Shown here: positions 9,720-19,119 of the stretch, one piece after another
How positions within the stretch are numbered: the first letter of the stretch is position 1
How the letters are laid out: every line of letters starts with the position of its first letter
Assembly: GCA_945906765.1 (NCBI GenBank)
Contig: CAMDRF010000030.1
Location: forward strand, 1-33,409
Source: Nitrosovibrio sp. Nv4
GTDB taxonomy: Bacteria; Pseudomonadota; Gammaproteobacteria; Burkholderiales; SG8-39
Length of the DNA: 33,409 nt
Direction of reading: 5' to 3'
Program-made: the position numbers and the translations under genes
The notes under the pieces: generated by a model
Told to the model about the DNA's origin: nothing
Databases searched by the model: none
What the model saw: the letters and a program-made list of their open reading frames with translations, nothing else

Positions 9720-10031
9720 ATGAAATCATTGATTATTTCAGCTGCCGTACTGACCCTGAGCGTAGCGCTGCCCGCGCAGGCGAGCGAAGACCTCGCCAAG
9801 AAGCACCTGTGCTCGACCTGCCACGCGGTCAAGGGCGCGAAGACCATCGGCCCGACCTACGCCGACGTAGCCAAGAAATACGCCGGCCAGAAGGACGCGG
9901 AGGCCAAGCTGGCCGAGACGGTGAAGAAGGGCGGGCGGGGCGTCTGGGGCCAGGTGCCGATGCCGCCCAACGCCGCCGTGCCGGACGCCGATCTCAAGGC
10001 GCTGATAAAGTGGGTATTGTCGGTCAAATAA
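9720..10031 (+). CDS. Small periplasmic class I cytochrome c (c551/c552 type)
   Basis: A 103-residue monohaem cytochrome. A signal peptide (MKSLIISAAVLTLSVALPAQA) is followed by the haem-binding CSTCH motif and the distal methionine in QVPMPPNAAVP, the usual axial-ligand loop of c551/c552. It would carry electrons in the periplasm between respiratory complexes. AGGA lies about 6 bases upstream of the ATG. It stands alone between the YyaL gene and livK. Full length and apparently intact. Confidence 0.92.
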   Translation: MKSLIISAAVLTLSVALPAQASEDLAKKHLCSTCHAVKGAKTIGPTYADVAKKYAGQKDAEAKLAETVKKGGRGVWGQVPMPPNAAVPDADLKALIKWVLSVK

Positions 10032-10042
10032 TTCAGTATCAT

Positions 10043-10069
10043 TGGGTTCCAGTTTTCCGAGAGAACCCA
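10043..10069 (+). promoter_or_regulatory. Inverted repeat covering the livK ribosome site
   Basis: TGGGTTC (10043-10049) and GAACCCA (10063-10069) form a perfect 7-base stem with a 13-base loop. The right arm ends on the first base of the livK ATG. In RNA it would hold the region just upstream of the start codon in a hairpin, which could tune translation; on DNA it could be an operator. No T-run follows, so it is not a standard terminator for the cytochrome gene. Confidence 0.35.
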
Positions 10070-11367
10070 TGAAAAGCTCGAAACTTGCATCGACCCTGCT
10101 CGCCGTTGCGGTCGGCCTGATCGGCTGCGGCAAGGAAGAACCCAAGAAGCCGGCCGCCGCGGTCGCGCCGCCGGCGCCCTCGATCGAGATCAAGATCGGC
10201 CATGTCGGTCCGCTCACCGGCGGTATCGCGCACCTGGGCAAGGACAACGAGAACGGCGCGCGCCTCGCCATCGAGGAAGCCAACGCGGCGAAGATCAAGA
10301 TCGACGGCAAGGACGCGAAGTTCGTACTGGTTGCCGAAGACGACCAGGCGGATCCGAAAGTCGGCACCACGGTGGCGCAAAAGCTCGTTGACGCGAAAGT
10401 CGCAGGCGTGGTCGGGCATTTGAACTCGGGCACCTCGATTCCGGCTTCGGCGATCTACAACCAGGCTGGAATCCCGGTGATTTCCGGCTCGGCCACCAAC
10501 CCGAAACTCACCGAGCAGGGTTTCAAGGTCCAGTTTCGCACCGTCGGGCGCGACGACCAGCAGGGCCCGGCGATTGCGAGCTATCTCGCAGTCACGAAGA
10601 AACCGAAACTGGTTGCCGTGATCGATGACGCCACCGCCTACGGCGAGGGCATCGCCAACGAGGTCGAGAAGACGCTCAAGGCGGCCAACATCAAGGTACT
10701 GCCGCGCGAGAAGGGCACCGACAAGACCACCGACTGGAAGGCCGTGCTCACCAAGGTCAAGGGCAAGAACGCCGACGCCGTGTTCTACGGCGGTATGGAC
10801 GCCACCGGCGGGCCGCTGCTCAAGCAGGGGCGCGAGCTTGGCATGAAGGCGGTGTTTTCCTTCGGCGACGGCGCCTGCACCGACGACATGACCAAGCTTG
10901 CCGGCGCGGCGGCCGATGGGCTGCTGTGCTCGCAGGCTGGGCTGCCACCGCAGGCGGCCGACAAGAAGTTTCTCGAGGCCTACAAGAAGAGATTCAACGT
11001 CGATCCGATCCTCTACGCGCCCTTCACCTACGATGGCGCGAACCTGCTGATCGAGGCGATGAAGAAGGCGAATTCCGCCGACCCGGCGAAATACCTGCCC
11101 GAGCTCGCCAAGAACAGCTTCAAGGGCGCCACCGGCAATATCGCATTCGACGAGAAAGGCGACCGCAAGGACGCCGAGATGACGATTTTTACCATGAAGG
11201 ACGGCAAGCTCGCGCCGGTCGCGATCATCAAAGGCGGCAAGACAACCGATTACGCCGAGTTCATGAAGGCCACGGCGCAAGCGCCGTCCACACCTGCGCC
11301 AGCGCCTGCTGCGGCCCCGGCCGCCGAGCCGGCGAAGGACGCGCCGAAGGCGGAAGCGAAGAAGTAA
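10069..11367 (+). CDS. livK: Branched-chain amino acid ABC transporter, substrate-binding lipoprotein
   Basis: A 432-residue periplasmic binding protein of the Leu/Ile/Val (type I) fold. The N-terminus is a lipoprotein signal with lipobox (AVGLIGCGKEEPKK), so it should be lipid-anchored. The mature protein begins IEIKIGHVGPLTGGIAHLGK, the usual LivK start, with further family marks in GVVGHLNSGTSIPASAIYN and FYGGMDATGGPLLKQ. The C-terminus carries an unusual Ala/Pro-rich tail (after ATAQAPSTPAPAPAAAP) of about 30 residues, probably disordered. ATG 10069 is preferred over an upstream TTG. It heads the livHMGF cluster, but a strong terminator follows it, so it can be made in excess over the membrane and ATPase subunits. 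The actual ligand is not readable from sequence. Confidence 0.93.
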   Translation: MKSSKLASTLLAVAVGLIGCGKEEPKKPAAAVAPPAPSIEIKIGHVGPLTGGIAHLGKDNENGARLAIEEANAAKIKIDGKDAKFVLVAEDDQADPKVGTTVAQKLVDAKVAGVVGHLNSGTSIPASAIYNQAGIPVISGSATNPKLTEQGFKVQFRTVGRDDQQGPAIASYLAVTKKPKLVAVIDDATAYGEGIANEVEKTLKAANIKVLPREKGTDKTTDWKAVLTKVKGKNADAVFYGGMDATGGPLLKQGRELGMKAVFSFGDGACTDDMTKLAGAAADGLLCSQAGLPPQAADKKFLEAYKKRFNVDPILYAPFTYDGANLLIEAMKKANSADPAKYLPELAKNSFKGATGNIAFDEKGDRKDAEMTIFTMKDGKLAPVAIIKGGKTTDYAEFMKATAQAPSTPAPAPAAAPAAEPAKDAPKAEAKK

Positions 11368-11391
11368 TCCTCGCAGCAGAGGAGAGAAGAC

Positions 11392-11416
11392 GGCACCTTC
11401 GGGTGCCATTTTTTTT
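11392..11416 (+). terminator. Rho-independent terminator between livK and livH
   Basis: GGCACC-TTCG-GGTGCC makes a six-base GC-rich stem with a stable TTCG tetraloop, followed by A and eight T. It sits 25 bases after the livK stop and 17 before the livH start. It should stop most transcripts after livK and let a fraction pass to livHMGF. Confidence 0.9.
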
Positions 11417-11433
11417 GCTAGTCTCGGGACGCC

Positions 11434-12411
11434 GTGGATATCTTTGTCCAACAGATGGTGAACGGCCTGACGCTCGGGGCCGTGTACGCCATCGTGGCGC
11501 TGGGCTACACCATGGTCTACGGCATCATCCAGCTGATCAACTTCGCGCACGGCGAGCTGGTGATGATCGGCGCGATGGTTGCCTTTACGGTGATCAACCT
11601 GCTCGCGGCGGCCGGCATGCCGCCGCTGGCGGTAGTGCTGATCGGAACCGCCTGCGCGATACCGGTTTGCATGCTGGTCGGCTATGCGATGGAGCGGCTC
11701 GCTTATCGTCCCTTGCGGCAGGCGCCGCGCCTGGCGCCGCTGATCACCGCGATCGGCGTCTCCATCATCCTGCAGCACCTGGCGATGCTGGTCTGGAGCC
11801 GCAACGTGATGGCTTTCCCGCAGATTATCCCACTCACCTCCTATTCGTTCCTCGGCGCGATTGTCACCGGCGTGCAGCTCACCATCGTCGGCCTGTGTTT
11901 CGCGATGATGGCGGGACTCGCGCTGCTCGTTTACCGGACGCGGCTCGGAACCGCGATGCGCGCCACCGCGCAGAATCCGCAGGTGGCGCGGCTGATGGGG
12001 GTGGACGTCAATCGCGTCATCGCCGCCACCTTCATCATCGGCGCAGCGCTGGGCGCGGTTGCGGGCGTGATGTTCGGGACTTACTACGGCGTCGCGCAGT
12101 ACACCATGGGCTCGGTGCTCGGCCTGAAGGCGTTTGCGGCCGCCGTCCTCGGGGGCATTGGCAACGTTCCCGGCGCCATGGTCGGTGGCCTGGTCCTTGG
12201 CGTGGTTGAAGCCCTGGGCGCGGGGTATATCGGCGAACTCACCGACCTGTGCCGCTACGGGCTGGGACCGGAGGCGCGCTGCGCCGACGGCGGTCATTTC
12301 GTGCTGTTCGGCTCCAATTATCAGGACGTATTCGCCTTCGTCGTGCTGATCCTGGTGCTGGTATTCCGGCCCTCCGGTCTGCTGGGCGAACGCGTGGGTG
12401 ACCGGGCATGA
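11434..12411 (+). CDS. livH: Branched-chain amino acid ABC transporter permease LivH
   Basis: A 325-residue inner-membrane permease. The start MDIFVQQMVNGLTLGAVYAI and the following YTMVYGIIQLINFAHGELVM are the hallmark LivH sequence. The cytoplasmic loop that meets the ATPases is seen in RTRLGTAMRATAQNPQVA and RLMGVDVNRVI. It starts with GTG and lacks a strong ribosome site, just after the terminator. The last part (about 265-300) contains a loop with two cysteines (DLCRYGLGPEARCADGGH) before the final helix. The stop overlaps the livM start (ATGA). Confidence 0.95.
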   Translation: MDIFVQQMVNGLTLGAVYAIVALGYTMVYGIIQLINFAHGELVMIGAMVAFTVINLLAAAGMPPLAVVLIGTACAIPVCMLVGYAMERLAYRPLRQAPRLAPLITAIGVSIILQHLAMLVWSRNVMAFPQIIPLTSYSFLGAIVTGVQLTIVGLCFAMMAGLALLVYRTRLGTAMRATAQNPQVARLMGVDVNRVIAATFIIGAALGAVAGVMFGTYYGVAQYTMGSVLGLKAFAAAVLGGIGNVPGAMVGGLVLGVVEALGAGYIGELTDLCRYGLGPEARCADGGHFVLFGSNYQDVFAFVVLILVLVFRPSGLLGERVGDRA

Positions 12412-13466
12412 ACCGCGGCAAGCTGATTTGGACGGGCGTCGCCCTAGTCGCCATTACCTTGCTGCTGCTCCCCTTTGCGCTTTCCTACGCCGGCACCGCC
12501 TGGGTGCGCATCGCCAATTTTGCGATGCTCTATGTGCTGCTCGCGCTGGGCCTGAACATCGTGGTTGGCTTTGCCGGCCTGCTGGATCTTGGCTATATCG
12601 CGTTCTACGCGGTCGGCGCCTATACCTACGCGCTGCTCGCGAGTCCTCAGTTCGGATTGCACCTGCCGTTCTGGGTGATCCTGCCGATCGGCGCCGCGGT
12701 GGCCGCCCTGTTTGGCGTCATGCTCGGCGCGCCCACGCTCAAGCTGCGCGGTGACTATCTCGCCATCGTCACGCTCGGTTTCGGCGAGATCGTTCGGATA
12801 TTCCTCAACAACCTGTCGCAGCCGGTGAACATCACGCGCGGTCCGCAGGGAATCGCCGGCATCGACCCGGTCCGCGTTGGGAGCGTCGATTTCTCGCGCA
12901 GCGACAGCTTGCTGGGGGTGGTTTTCAGCGGGCCGATGAAGTATTACTACCTGCTGCTGCTGCTGCTGCTCGCGATCGTGCTGGTCAACGTGCGTCTGCA
13001 GAACTCGCGCATCGGCCGCGCCTGGGAAGCGATCCGGGAGGATGAAGTCGCGGCGCGCGCCATGGGCATCGATACCACCGGCATGAAGCTGCTCGCGTTC
13101 GCCATGGGCGCCAGTTTCGGCGGCGTCGCGGGCGGCATGTTCGCCGCGATTCAGGGGTTCATCTCGCCCGAAAGCTTCGTGCTGGTCGAATCGGTGATGG
13201 TGGTCTCGATGGTGGTGCTGGGCGGCATGGGTAACGTCGCCGGGGTCATCCTGGGCGCGCTGCTGCTCGCCTTCGTTCCGGAAATCCTGCGCTGGACGGT
13301 GGAGCCGGTGCAACAAGCGCTCTTTGGCAAGATGCTGGTCGAGCCCGAAGTGATCCGGATGCTGATATTCGGCCTGGCCCTGGTGCTGGTGATGCTGTTT
13401 CGTCCTGCCGGGCTCCTGCCCTCCGCGGTCCGCAAGCGCGAGTTGACCCATGACCGCAGTACTTGA
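12408..13466 (+). CDS. livM: Branched-chain amino acid ABC transporter permease LivM
   Basis: A 352-residue partner permease of LivH. It has many hydrophobic helices and the family marks LGLNIVVGFAGLLDLGYIAF, LRGDYLAIVTLGFGEIVRI and NSRIGRAWEAIREDEVAARA (the ATPase-coupling loop). Its first four bases overlap livH and its last 17 overlap livG, so the four genes are tightly coupled. A run of six CTG codons plus CTC (12951-12971) encodes seven leucines in one membrane helix, a place where replication slippage could change length without breaking the frame. Confidence 0.95.
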   Translation: MNRGKLIWTGVALVAITLLLLPFALSYAGTAWVRIANFAMLYVLLALGLNIVVGFAGLLDLGYIAFYAVGAYTYALLASPQFGLHLPFWVILPIGAAVAALFGVMLGAPTLKLRGDYLAIVTLGFGEIVRIFLNNLSQPVNITRGPQGIAGIDPVRVGSVDFSRSDSLLGVVFSGPMKYYYLLLLLLLAIVLVNVRLQNSRIGRAWEAIREDEVAARAMGIDTTGMKLLAFAMGASFGGVAGGMFAAIQGFISPESFVLVESVMVVSMVVLGGMGNVAGVILGALLLAFVPEILRWTVEPVQQALFGKMLVEPEVIRMLIFGLALVLVMLFRPAGLLPSAVRKRELTHDRST

Positions 13467-14220
13467 GGCGAGCGGCGTCGGCAAGCGCTTCGGCGGCGTG
13501 CAGGCGCTCTCGGGCGTGTCGTTCGCCATCGCGCGGGGCGACATCTACGGCTTGATCGGCCCGAACGGCGCGGGCAAGACAACGCTGTTCAACCTGCTTA
13601 CCGGCATCTACTCGCCCGACAGCGGATCTTTTGTTCTGGATAAGAAAAACATAACTAATCTGAAGCCCGATCGGATCGCCAGGGCGGGCATTGCGCGCAC
13701 GTTCCAGAACATCCGCCTCTTCGCCAGCCTGTCCGCGCTGGAGAACGTGATGATCGGTCGTCACGCGCGCACACGCGCCGGCGTGCTCGGGGCGATTCTG
13801 CGCAACCGGAGAACTCTGGAAGAGGAAAAGGAGACCGAGAGGCGCGCGCTGCAACTGCTCGACCATATCGGCATCCGCAGCCGCGCCAACGACGCCGCCG
13901 GAAATCTGCCCTACGGCGACCAACGGCGCCTGGAAATCGCGCGCGCCCTCGCCGCCGAGCCGAAACTGCTGGCCCTGGACGAGCCGGCGGCCGGCATGAA
14001 CACTTCGGAAACGCTGTCGCTGCGCAAGCTGCTGCAGGATATTCGCAAGGACGGGACCACGATCCTGCTCATCGAGCACGACATGCGCCTGGTGATGAAC
14101 GTCTGCGACCGGGTGCTGGTGCTGGATTACGGCGAGAAGATCGCGGAAGGACCGCCCGCCGACGTGCAGCGCGATCCACGCGTCATCGAGGCCTATCTGG
14201 GTGTCGCCAGTGCTGCTTGA
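13450..14220 (+). CDS. livG: Branched-chain amino acid ABC transporter ATP-binding protein LivG
   Basis: A 256-residue ABC ATPase. The Walker A motif (GPNGAGKTTLFN), the signature-like region (LPYGDQRRLEIARALA, with YGDQRR in place of LSGGQ, as is normal for LivG), Walker B (LLALDEPAAGMN) and the switch His (LIEHDMRLVM) are all visible. It drives import together with LivF on the cytoplasmic face of LivHM. It overlaps livM by 17 bases and livF by 11-20 bases. Intact and of normal length. Confidence 0.96.
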   Translation: MTAVLEASGVGKRFGGVQALSGVSFAIARGDIYGLIGPNGAGKTTLFNLLTGIYSPDSGSFVLDKKNITNLKPDRIARAGIARTFQNIRLFASLSALENVMIGRHARTRAGVLGAILRNRRTLEEEKETERRALQLLDHIGIRSRANDAAGNLPYGDQRRLEIARALAAEPKLLALDEPAAGMNTSETLSLRKLLQDIRKDGTTILLIEHDMRLVMNVCDRVLVLDYGEKIAEGPPADVQRDPRVIEAYLGVASAA

Positions 14221-14923
14221 ACTCAGGGGTCTCGAAGTAAATTACGGCGGCATCCGCGCCGTGAAGGGCATCGACCTTGAAGTGCGCGAAGGCGAGCTTG
14301 TCTGCTTGATCGGCGCCAACGGCGCCGGCAAGAGCACCACGCTACGCGCGATCTGCGGCCTGCTCGCGCCGCGCGCAGGCAGCGTGCGGTACTCCGGCGC
14401 CGATACCGCGGGCGTTCCGATGCACGAGTTGCCGCGCAAGGGACTGGTGATGGTGCCCGAGGGCCGCGGCATCTTTGCGCAACTCACCGTCGAAGAGAAC
14501 CTCTTCATGGGCGCATTTACGAGAAGCGACATTGGCATTGCGCAAGATCTTGAGCACCAGTACGAGACGTTTCCGCGTCTGAAGGAACGCCGCACACAGA
14601 CCGCCGGCACGCTATCGGGCGGCGAGCAGCAGATGCTCGCCATCGGCCGCGCGCTGATGGCGCGCCCCAGACTCCTGTTGCTGGATGAGCCTTCGATGGG
14701 CCTCGCGCCACGCCTGGTGGCAAAAATCTTCGAGATCGTGCGCGAGATCGCGGCCGAGGGCGTCACGATCCTGCTGGTGGAGCAGAACGCCCGCCTCGCG
14801 CTCGAGGTCGCCTCGCGCGGTTACGTCATGGAATCGGGTGAGATCACGCTCGCTGATGTTTCTGCAGCGCTGCTGGCGAACCCCAAGGTGCGCGAGGCGT
14901 ATCTGGGCGAAGGAGCCGGCTGA
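14201..14923 (+). CDS. livF: Branched-chain amino acid ABC transporter ATP-binding protein LivF
   Basis: A 240-residue ABC ATPase, the second nucleotide-binding subunit of the importer. Walker A ([14 protein letters not shown]), signature ([16 protein letters not shown]), Walker B ([13 protein letters not shown]) and switch region ([14 protein letters not shown]) are present. The start may be GTG 14201, or GTG 14210 ([14 protein letters not shown]), which matches most relatives better; both lie inside livG. The stop (TGA 14921-14923) directly abuts the ATG of the SNF2 helicase, so that gene may be read on the same message. Confidence 0.95.
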   Translation: MSPVLLELRGLEVNYGGIRAVKGIDLEVREGELVCLIGANGAGKSTTLRAICGLLAPRAGSVRYSGADTAGVPMHELPRKGLVMVPEGRGIFAQLTVEENLFMGAFTRSDIGIAQDLEHQYETFPRLKERRTQTAGTLSGGEQQMLAIGRALMARPRLLLLDEPSMGLAPRLVAKIFEIVREIAAEGVTILLVEQNARLALEVASRGYVMESGEITLADVSAALLANPKVREAYLGEGAG

Positions 14924-17900
14924 ATGGAGCAGGAGATGCCGTTTGATCCGGCACGCTTTCCCGCGGTGGTTCTGAATCGGGCGCGGCGGCAGCTCTCCGG
15001 CCTGCTCGATGCCACAAGCGTCGCGCGAGGTTGCCAGTACGCGTTGTCGGGCCGCGCGAGGATCGTATCGGAACGGCGCAATGGCCTCGATGTGGAGTTG
15101 GAGTCGACCTGCGTTGGCAGTCTTCCCGCGCCCTACACGCAGGACGTGGTTCTGAGCTTCGACGAATCGGGGATGCTCTATCTGGCTGAAGGCGATTGTA
15201 GTTGCCCGATGGAGACCGACTGCAAGCACGTCGCTTGCGCCGCGCTGGTCTGGCTTTGTTCCCGGCCGGACGCGGGAGCGCAGGCCGCGGCCGGCAATGC
15301 GCCTGGAGCCACGAACGCACCGGAAGCGGTGACGATCGCGCCGGAGGCGCAGGACTGGCTGCGGCGATTCGAGGGCGCGCTCGCGCGCGCTCCCGAGATG
15401 CCGCTGAAGGGCGAATGCGTCTGCTACACATTGAGCGAAGAGGGTCGCACCATTGGTATTCACAAGGCGCGAATCCTGAAGGATGGACGGCTGTCGGCGA
15501 TAGGCCAGTCATCGCCGGATCTCAACTGGCTGTTTTCCGGCCGCGAACCGCCTCGTTATCTCGGCAGTTTTGACGTTCCTGTTTTTCACGCCGTGGCCCG
15601 CCTGCGCCGAGCATCCGGAATTCACTCCGGATGGGCCCTGGAGGGCGCGGCCGGCCGGGACGCGCTTGACGGGGCGCTCAAGACGGGGCGCTTGAGATAC
15701 GTCGACGACCGGACCTGGAATACCTATGGCCCGAATCGGCTTGAGTTGCGCCTGGGCGGCGATGGCTGGTTGAAGCGCGGGGCGAGAGTCGCCGCCCCGC
15801 TGGAACTGATTGCGGGCGAACTGGGCGGCCTGCGCTGGGCCGTGCGGTCCACAGATCTCGAAAGGGGCGGCGGCATCGCCGCCATTCCGGTCTCGCCGCC
15901 CGTCTATCTCGATCGTGCGCGAGGCGAAATAGGGGAACTGGATACGGGCGAACCGGAAAACGTGACCGCCCATTTGCTGCGCATGCCCGAGATCGAAGCA
16001 CGAGGCGCCGAAGCGTTCTTCTCGGCCCTCAGCGAAGCGGCCCGCGCGCACGGCGTCGCGGGCGTCGCGCAACGAATCCCGGCCGCGCTGGTGCTGAAGC
16101 GCGAACCTCCGCGGGCCCGGCTGCGCGTGACGCGTGGTGTGTTGCGGGAATACGGCAGGGGCCGTACCGCGGACAACACACGGTGGATCGGCGAATTGTG
16201 GTTCGACTACCCGCAGGGCCTCTCGCTGCCGGAGGGGCCGCGTTATGCCGAAGCCGCGCGCTGGCGGGATGACACCGGCGCCAACCGGGTCCTGCTGCGG
16301 GACGCCGGTTTTGAAACCCGCGTGCGCCGCGCGCTCAATGCCGCGGGCTTCCCGCTGCACGCACCGTCGGATTACGGGCCGTTGCACCGGGTCGACGCGA
16401 AACGGGAATACATGATGCCGCTCGACGGTTCGGCAAAAGCCTGGGCGGAAGCCGCGCCGCGCCTGTTCGTGGCGGCGCAGGCGGCTGGCGCTCAGATCGA
16501 CTGCGACCAGGATTTTCCGCATGCGCTGCGCGAGGCGGACGGCATCTACGAAGATTTCTCGGCTGCGGAGACGCCGCAGTGGTTCGATCTGGAACTCGGC
16601 GTGACGGTTGAGGGCAAGCGCGTGCCCATCGCCGCCGCGCTCGCCGAGTGGATTCGCCGCACGCCGAACCCGCAGGAGTGGCTCGAACGCGCCGATCCGG
16701 TTTCGCCCGTTCTACTGAACGCGGGCGCCGCCGGCCTGATCCGTATCCCGGCGGCGCGCCTCAAGCAATTGCTCGCGCCGCTGCTCGACACCTTCGGCTT
16801 CGAGCGTGAGCTAACGGACGGGAAACTGCGGCTGTCGCGGATGGAAGCGGCACTGTTGCCGGAGATTTCCACCGCTGCGCGGCGTACGCTTTCGCAACTC
16901 GTGGCCCTGCGCGAGCGGCTCGCCGATTTCCGCGGCGTCGCCCCGGCGCCCGCGCCGCCCAGCTTCCGTGCCCGGCTGCGGCCCTACCAGCAGTCCGGCC
17001 TCGATTGGTTGCAGTTCCTGCGCGAATACGGCCTGGCCGGCATCCTCGCCGACGACATGGGCCTGGGCAAGACGGTACAGGCGCTCGCGCATCTCGATCT
17101 GGAGAAGTCGGCGGGGCGTGCCACGCTGCCGAGCCTCGTCGTCGCGCCGACCAGCGTGCTGCCCAATTGGCGCGAGGAAGCCGCGCGCTTCGCTCCCGCG
17201 CTGCGCGTGCTGACCCTGCACGGCGCCCGGCGCGGCGAGCAACATGCAAGGATCGCCGAGGCCGATCTGCTGCTGACGACGTACCCGTTGCTTGCCCGCG
17301 ACCGCGAGACGCTGACGGCTCAGGAATACCACCTTGTGGTGTTCGACGAGGCGCAGTTCCTGAAGAACGCCCGCACCCAGGTGCACGCCGCCGCCGCCGC
17401 GCTTAACGCGCGGCACCGTATCGCGCTCACCGGCACGCCGATCGAGAACAACCTGGCTGAACTGTGGGCGCACTTCAACCTGCTCCTGCCAGGGTTTCTC
17501 GGCGACGCCAGGCAGTTCGCGCGCGCTTGGCGCTCGCCGATCGAACGGGAAGGCGATGCCGGCCGCATGGCGCGGCTCGTCAGGCGGGTGCGGCCCTTCA
17601 TCCTGCGGCGCACACGCGCCGAGGTGCTGGACGACCTGCCCGCGAAAACCGAAGTCGTGCGCCACGTCGAACTCGACGGCGCGCAGCGCGATCTGTACGA
17701 ATCGCTGCGCATCGCGTTGGACCGCAAGCTGCGCGAGGCGATCGGGCGCAAGGGAATCGCCGGCAGCCAGATCGTCATCCTGGACGCGCTCCTTAAGCTG
17801 CGCCAGGCCTGCTGCGACCCGCGCCTGGTCAAGGCCCCGGCGGCGAAGGCCGCGCACGGCGTCTCCGCCAAGCTGGAAGCGCTGCGCGAGATGCTGGCCG

Positions 17901-18385
17901 AACTGCGCGCCGAGGGGCGCCGGGCGCTGCTCTTTTCGCAGTTCACTTCGATGCTCGACCTGATCGAGCCGGAACTGGCCGCGCTGGGTGTGCGGCACCT
18001 GCGTCTGGACGGCGCCACCAAGGATCGTGAAACGCCGGTGAAACGCTTCCAGGCGGGCGAAGCCGACGTGTTCCTCATCAGTCTGCGCGCGGGCGGCACC
18101 GGACTCAACCTGACCGCCGCTGACACCGTGATTCACTACGATCCGTGGTGGAACCCCGCCGTCGAAGCGCAAGCCACGGCGCGCGCCCATCGCATCGGCC
18201 AGGACAAGGCCGTCTTCGTCTATAAACTGATCGCCGCGGGCACCGTGGAAGAGCGCATCGTCGAGATGCTGAAGCGCAAACAGTCGCTCGCCGACGCGCT
18301 CCTTGGCGAAGGCCGCGCGGGCGCCGCGCTCATCACCGAGGCGGATATCCGCGCGCTGCTCGCGCCGATGGAAGGAGCCGGATGA
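14924..18385 (+). CDS. SWIM zinc-finger SNF2-family helicase / DEAD-box ATPase
   Basis: An 1153-residue SWI2/SNF2 protein. Near residue 90 a SWIM zinc finger is visible ([19 protein letters not shown], pattern CxC..CxH), often linked to DNA or protein contact. The ATPase core starts at about 685 and has motif I ([14 protein letters not shown]), the Walker B box as DEAQ ([11 protein letters not shown]), motif III ([15 protein letters not shown]), and motifs V/VI ([20 protein letters not shown] and [16 protein letters not shown]). All are intact, so it should be an active double-stranded DNA translocase; its job in bacteria is usually unknown. It starts right after the livF stop with no spacer. 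A start at ATG 14936 is possible. To its right lies the decayed type III restriction locus. Confidence 0.93.
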   Translation: MEQEMPFDPARFPAVVLNRARRQLSGLLDATSVARGCQYALSGRARIVSERRNGLDVELESTCVGSLPAPYTQDVVLSFDESGMLYLAEGDCSCPMETDCKHVACAALVWLCSRPDAGAQAAAGNAPGATNAPEAVTIAPEAQDWLRRFEGALARAPEMPLKGECVCYTLSEEGRTIGIHKARILKDGRLSAIGQSSPDLNWLFSGREPPRYLGSFDVPVFHAVARLRRASGIHSGWALEGAAGRDALDGALKTGRLRYVDDRTWNTYGPNRLELRLGGDGWLKRGARVAAPLELIAGELGGLRWAVRSTDLERGGGIAAIPVSPPVYLDRARGEIGELDTGEPENVTAHLLRMPEIEARGAEAFFSALSEAARAHGVAGVAQRIPAALVLKREPPRARLRVTRGVLREYGRGRTADNTRWIGELWFDYPQGLSLPEGPRYAEAARWRDDTGANRVLLRDAGFETRVRRALNAAGFPLHAPSDYGPLHRVDAKREYMMPLDGSAKAWAEAAPRLFVAAQAAGAQIDCDQDFPHALREADGIYEDFSAAETPQWFDLELGVTVEGKRVPIAAALAEWIRRTPNPQEWLERADPVSPVLLNAGAAGLIRIPAARLKQLLAPLLDTFGFERELTDGKLRLSRMEAALLPEISTAARRTLSQLVALRERLADFRGVAPAPAPPSFRARLRPYQQSGLDWLQFLREYGLAGILADDMGLGKTVQALAHLDLEKSAGRATLPSLVVAPTSVLPNWREEAARFAPALRVLTLHGARRGEQHARIAEADLLLTTYPLLARDRETLTAQEYHLVVFDEAQFLKNARTQVHAAAAALNARHRIALTGTPIENNLAELWAHFNLLLPGFLGDARQFARAWRSPIEREGDAGRMARLVRRVRPFILRRTRAEVLDDLPAKTEVVRHVELDGAQRDLYESLRIALDRKLREAIGRKGIAGSQIVILDALLKLRQACCDPRLVKAPAAKAAHGVSAKLEALREMLAELRAEGRRALLFSQFTSMLDLIEPELAALGVRHLRLDGATKDRETPVKRFQAGEADVFLISLRAGGTGLNLTAADTVIHYDPWWNPAVEAQATARAHRIGQDKAVFVYKLIAAGTVEERIVEMLKRKQSLADALLGEGRAGAALITEADIRALLAPMEGAG

Positions 18386-18402
18386 TCGAATGTTGACAAC
18401 TA

Positions 18403-18639
18403 TTGATAAGCACCGGAGGACGCGACGCGCATCTGTGGCTGGTCTATAAGCCCGATCTTGGTTTCCTCAAGTCGGCGGAGGCTGCGCTGACGCTGTCGCT
18501 GGCGAAGAAGCTGCGGGAAAAGTACCCGCGGAAGGGGCATTTGGTGTTCGCGCCGGCGAAGTTTCTCTCCAACAAGCAGTTGCTGGAGCACGGCGTGGAG
18601 TACGCGCCGCTGCCGTTTGCGCTGTACCGGGAGGCCTGA
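18403..18639 (+). pseudogene. C-terminal remnant of a type III-like DNA methyltransferase (Mod)
   Basis: About 75 residues from GGRDAHLWLVYKPDLGFLK through LVFAPAKFLSNKQLLEHG to YAPLPFALYREA. This resembles the end of a DNA methyltransferase found with type III restriction enzymes. The catalytic motifs (FxGxG, DPPY) are absent and nothing before the fragment can hold them, because the SNF2 gene ends at 18385. An ATG at 18390 (MLTTIDKHRR) opens a short frame just upstream that may be the start of yet another lost gene. Placement directly before a HEPN/MNT pair and a Res end supports the reading as a decayed restriction-modification locus. Confidence 0.6.
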
Positions 18640-18641
18640 AG

Positions 18642-18860
18642 ATGAGCCAGGAACGGTTCGAGTTCACCTACGAGCTGGGCTGGAAGTGCATGTTCTACTG
18701 GTTGCGCGAGCAGAAGGAAAAGGTGCCGGAGGTGGTGACACTGGTGATTCAGGCCGCGTTTCGCGCCGAGCTGATCGTGGACGCGGAGCTTTGGGAGAAG
18801 ATCAAGGACTACCGCGACGAGACCGGCCATACGTACGACGAAAAGAAGGCGATTGAAGTG
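18642..18860 (+). pseudogene. HI0074-like HEPN protein (nucleotidyltransferase partner), truncated at both ends
   Basis: ATG 18642 has GGAGG 5-10 bases upstream and follows the Mod stop by two bases, so the original start seems kept. After three codons the sequence jumps to ERFEFTYELGWK, the middle of the HI0074/substrate-binding family; about 40 N-terminal residues are missing. The rest (FRAELIVDAELWEKIKDYRD, then ETGHTYDE) is typical and keeps the HEPN Rx4H motif (R58 to H63). Homology stops near residue 73, where the sequence runs into the nucleotidyltransferase in another frame. Intact partners form a MNT/HEPN toxin-antitoxin pair in which MNT adds AMP to the HEPN RNase. Confidence 0.65.
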
Positions 18861-18861
18861 T

Positions 18862-19119
18862 CCGCGTTCGTACGCGCGCGCGCGGGGCGATCACAGGGAC
18901 GGCTCCGATATCGATCTCGCCGTCGATGCGGCCGGCATGTCTTCGTCGGAGTTCTCCGCGCTCAATGGGGGCCTCGAGGCGCTGGGCCTGATCTACCGGG
19001 TCGATCTGCTCCGCCTGCAGGACGTGCAGGACGAAGCCTTTCGCGCGCGAATCGAGCGCGACCGCAAGATTTTCTGGGAGCCCCGCACTCGATCGGCCCA
19101 GGCCGCGGAGCCGGGCGCT
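18862..19119 (+). pseudogene. MNT-type nucleotidyltransferase (HI0073-like), N-terminus lost
   Basis: RARGDHRDGSDIDLAVDA is the nucleotidyltransferase motif GSxARGxxxxGSDIDL with its two aspartates, and the remainder (LGLIYRVDLLRLQDVQDEA, then FRARIERDRKIFWEP) matches minimal nucleotidyltransferases. The usual N-terminal helix and the first glycine-serine of the motif are missing at the junction with the HEPN fragment around 18860-18880. There is no stop codon after WEPR; the frame continues into the Res start at 19120. So both partners of the module lost their shared border. Confidence 0.62.

Noticed and set aside
9720-11367. Cytochrome c and livK as one functional unit
   Set aside because: They are only 37 bases apart but share no known function; the short gap is probably incidental or simple co-transcription.
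18393-18398. TTGACA, a perfect -35 hexamer after the SNF2 gene
   Set aside because: No -10 element at the right distance; it lies within a possible gene-start remnant.
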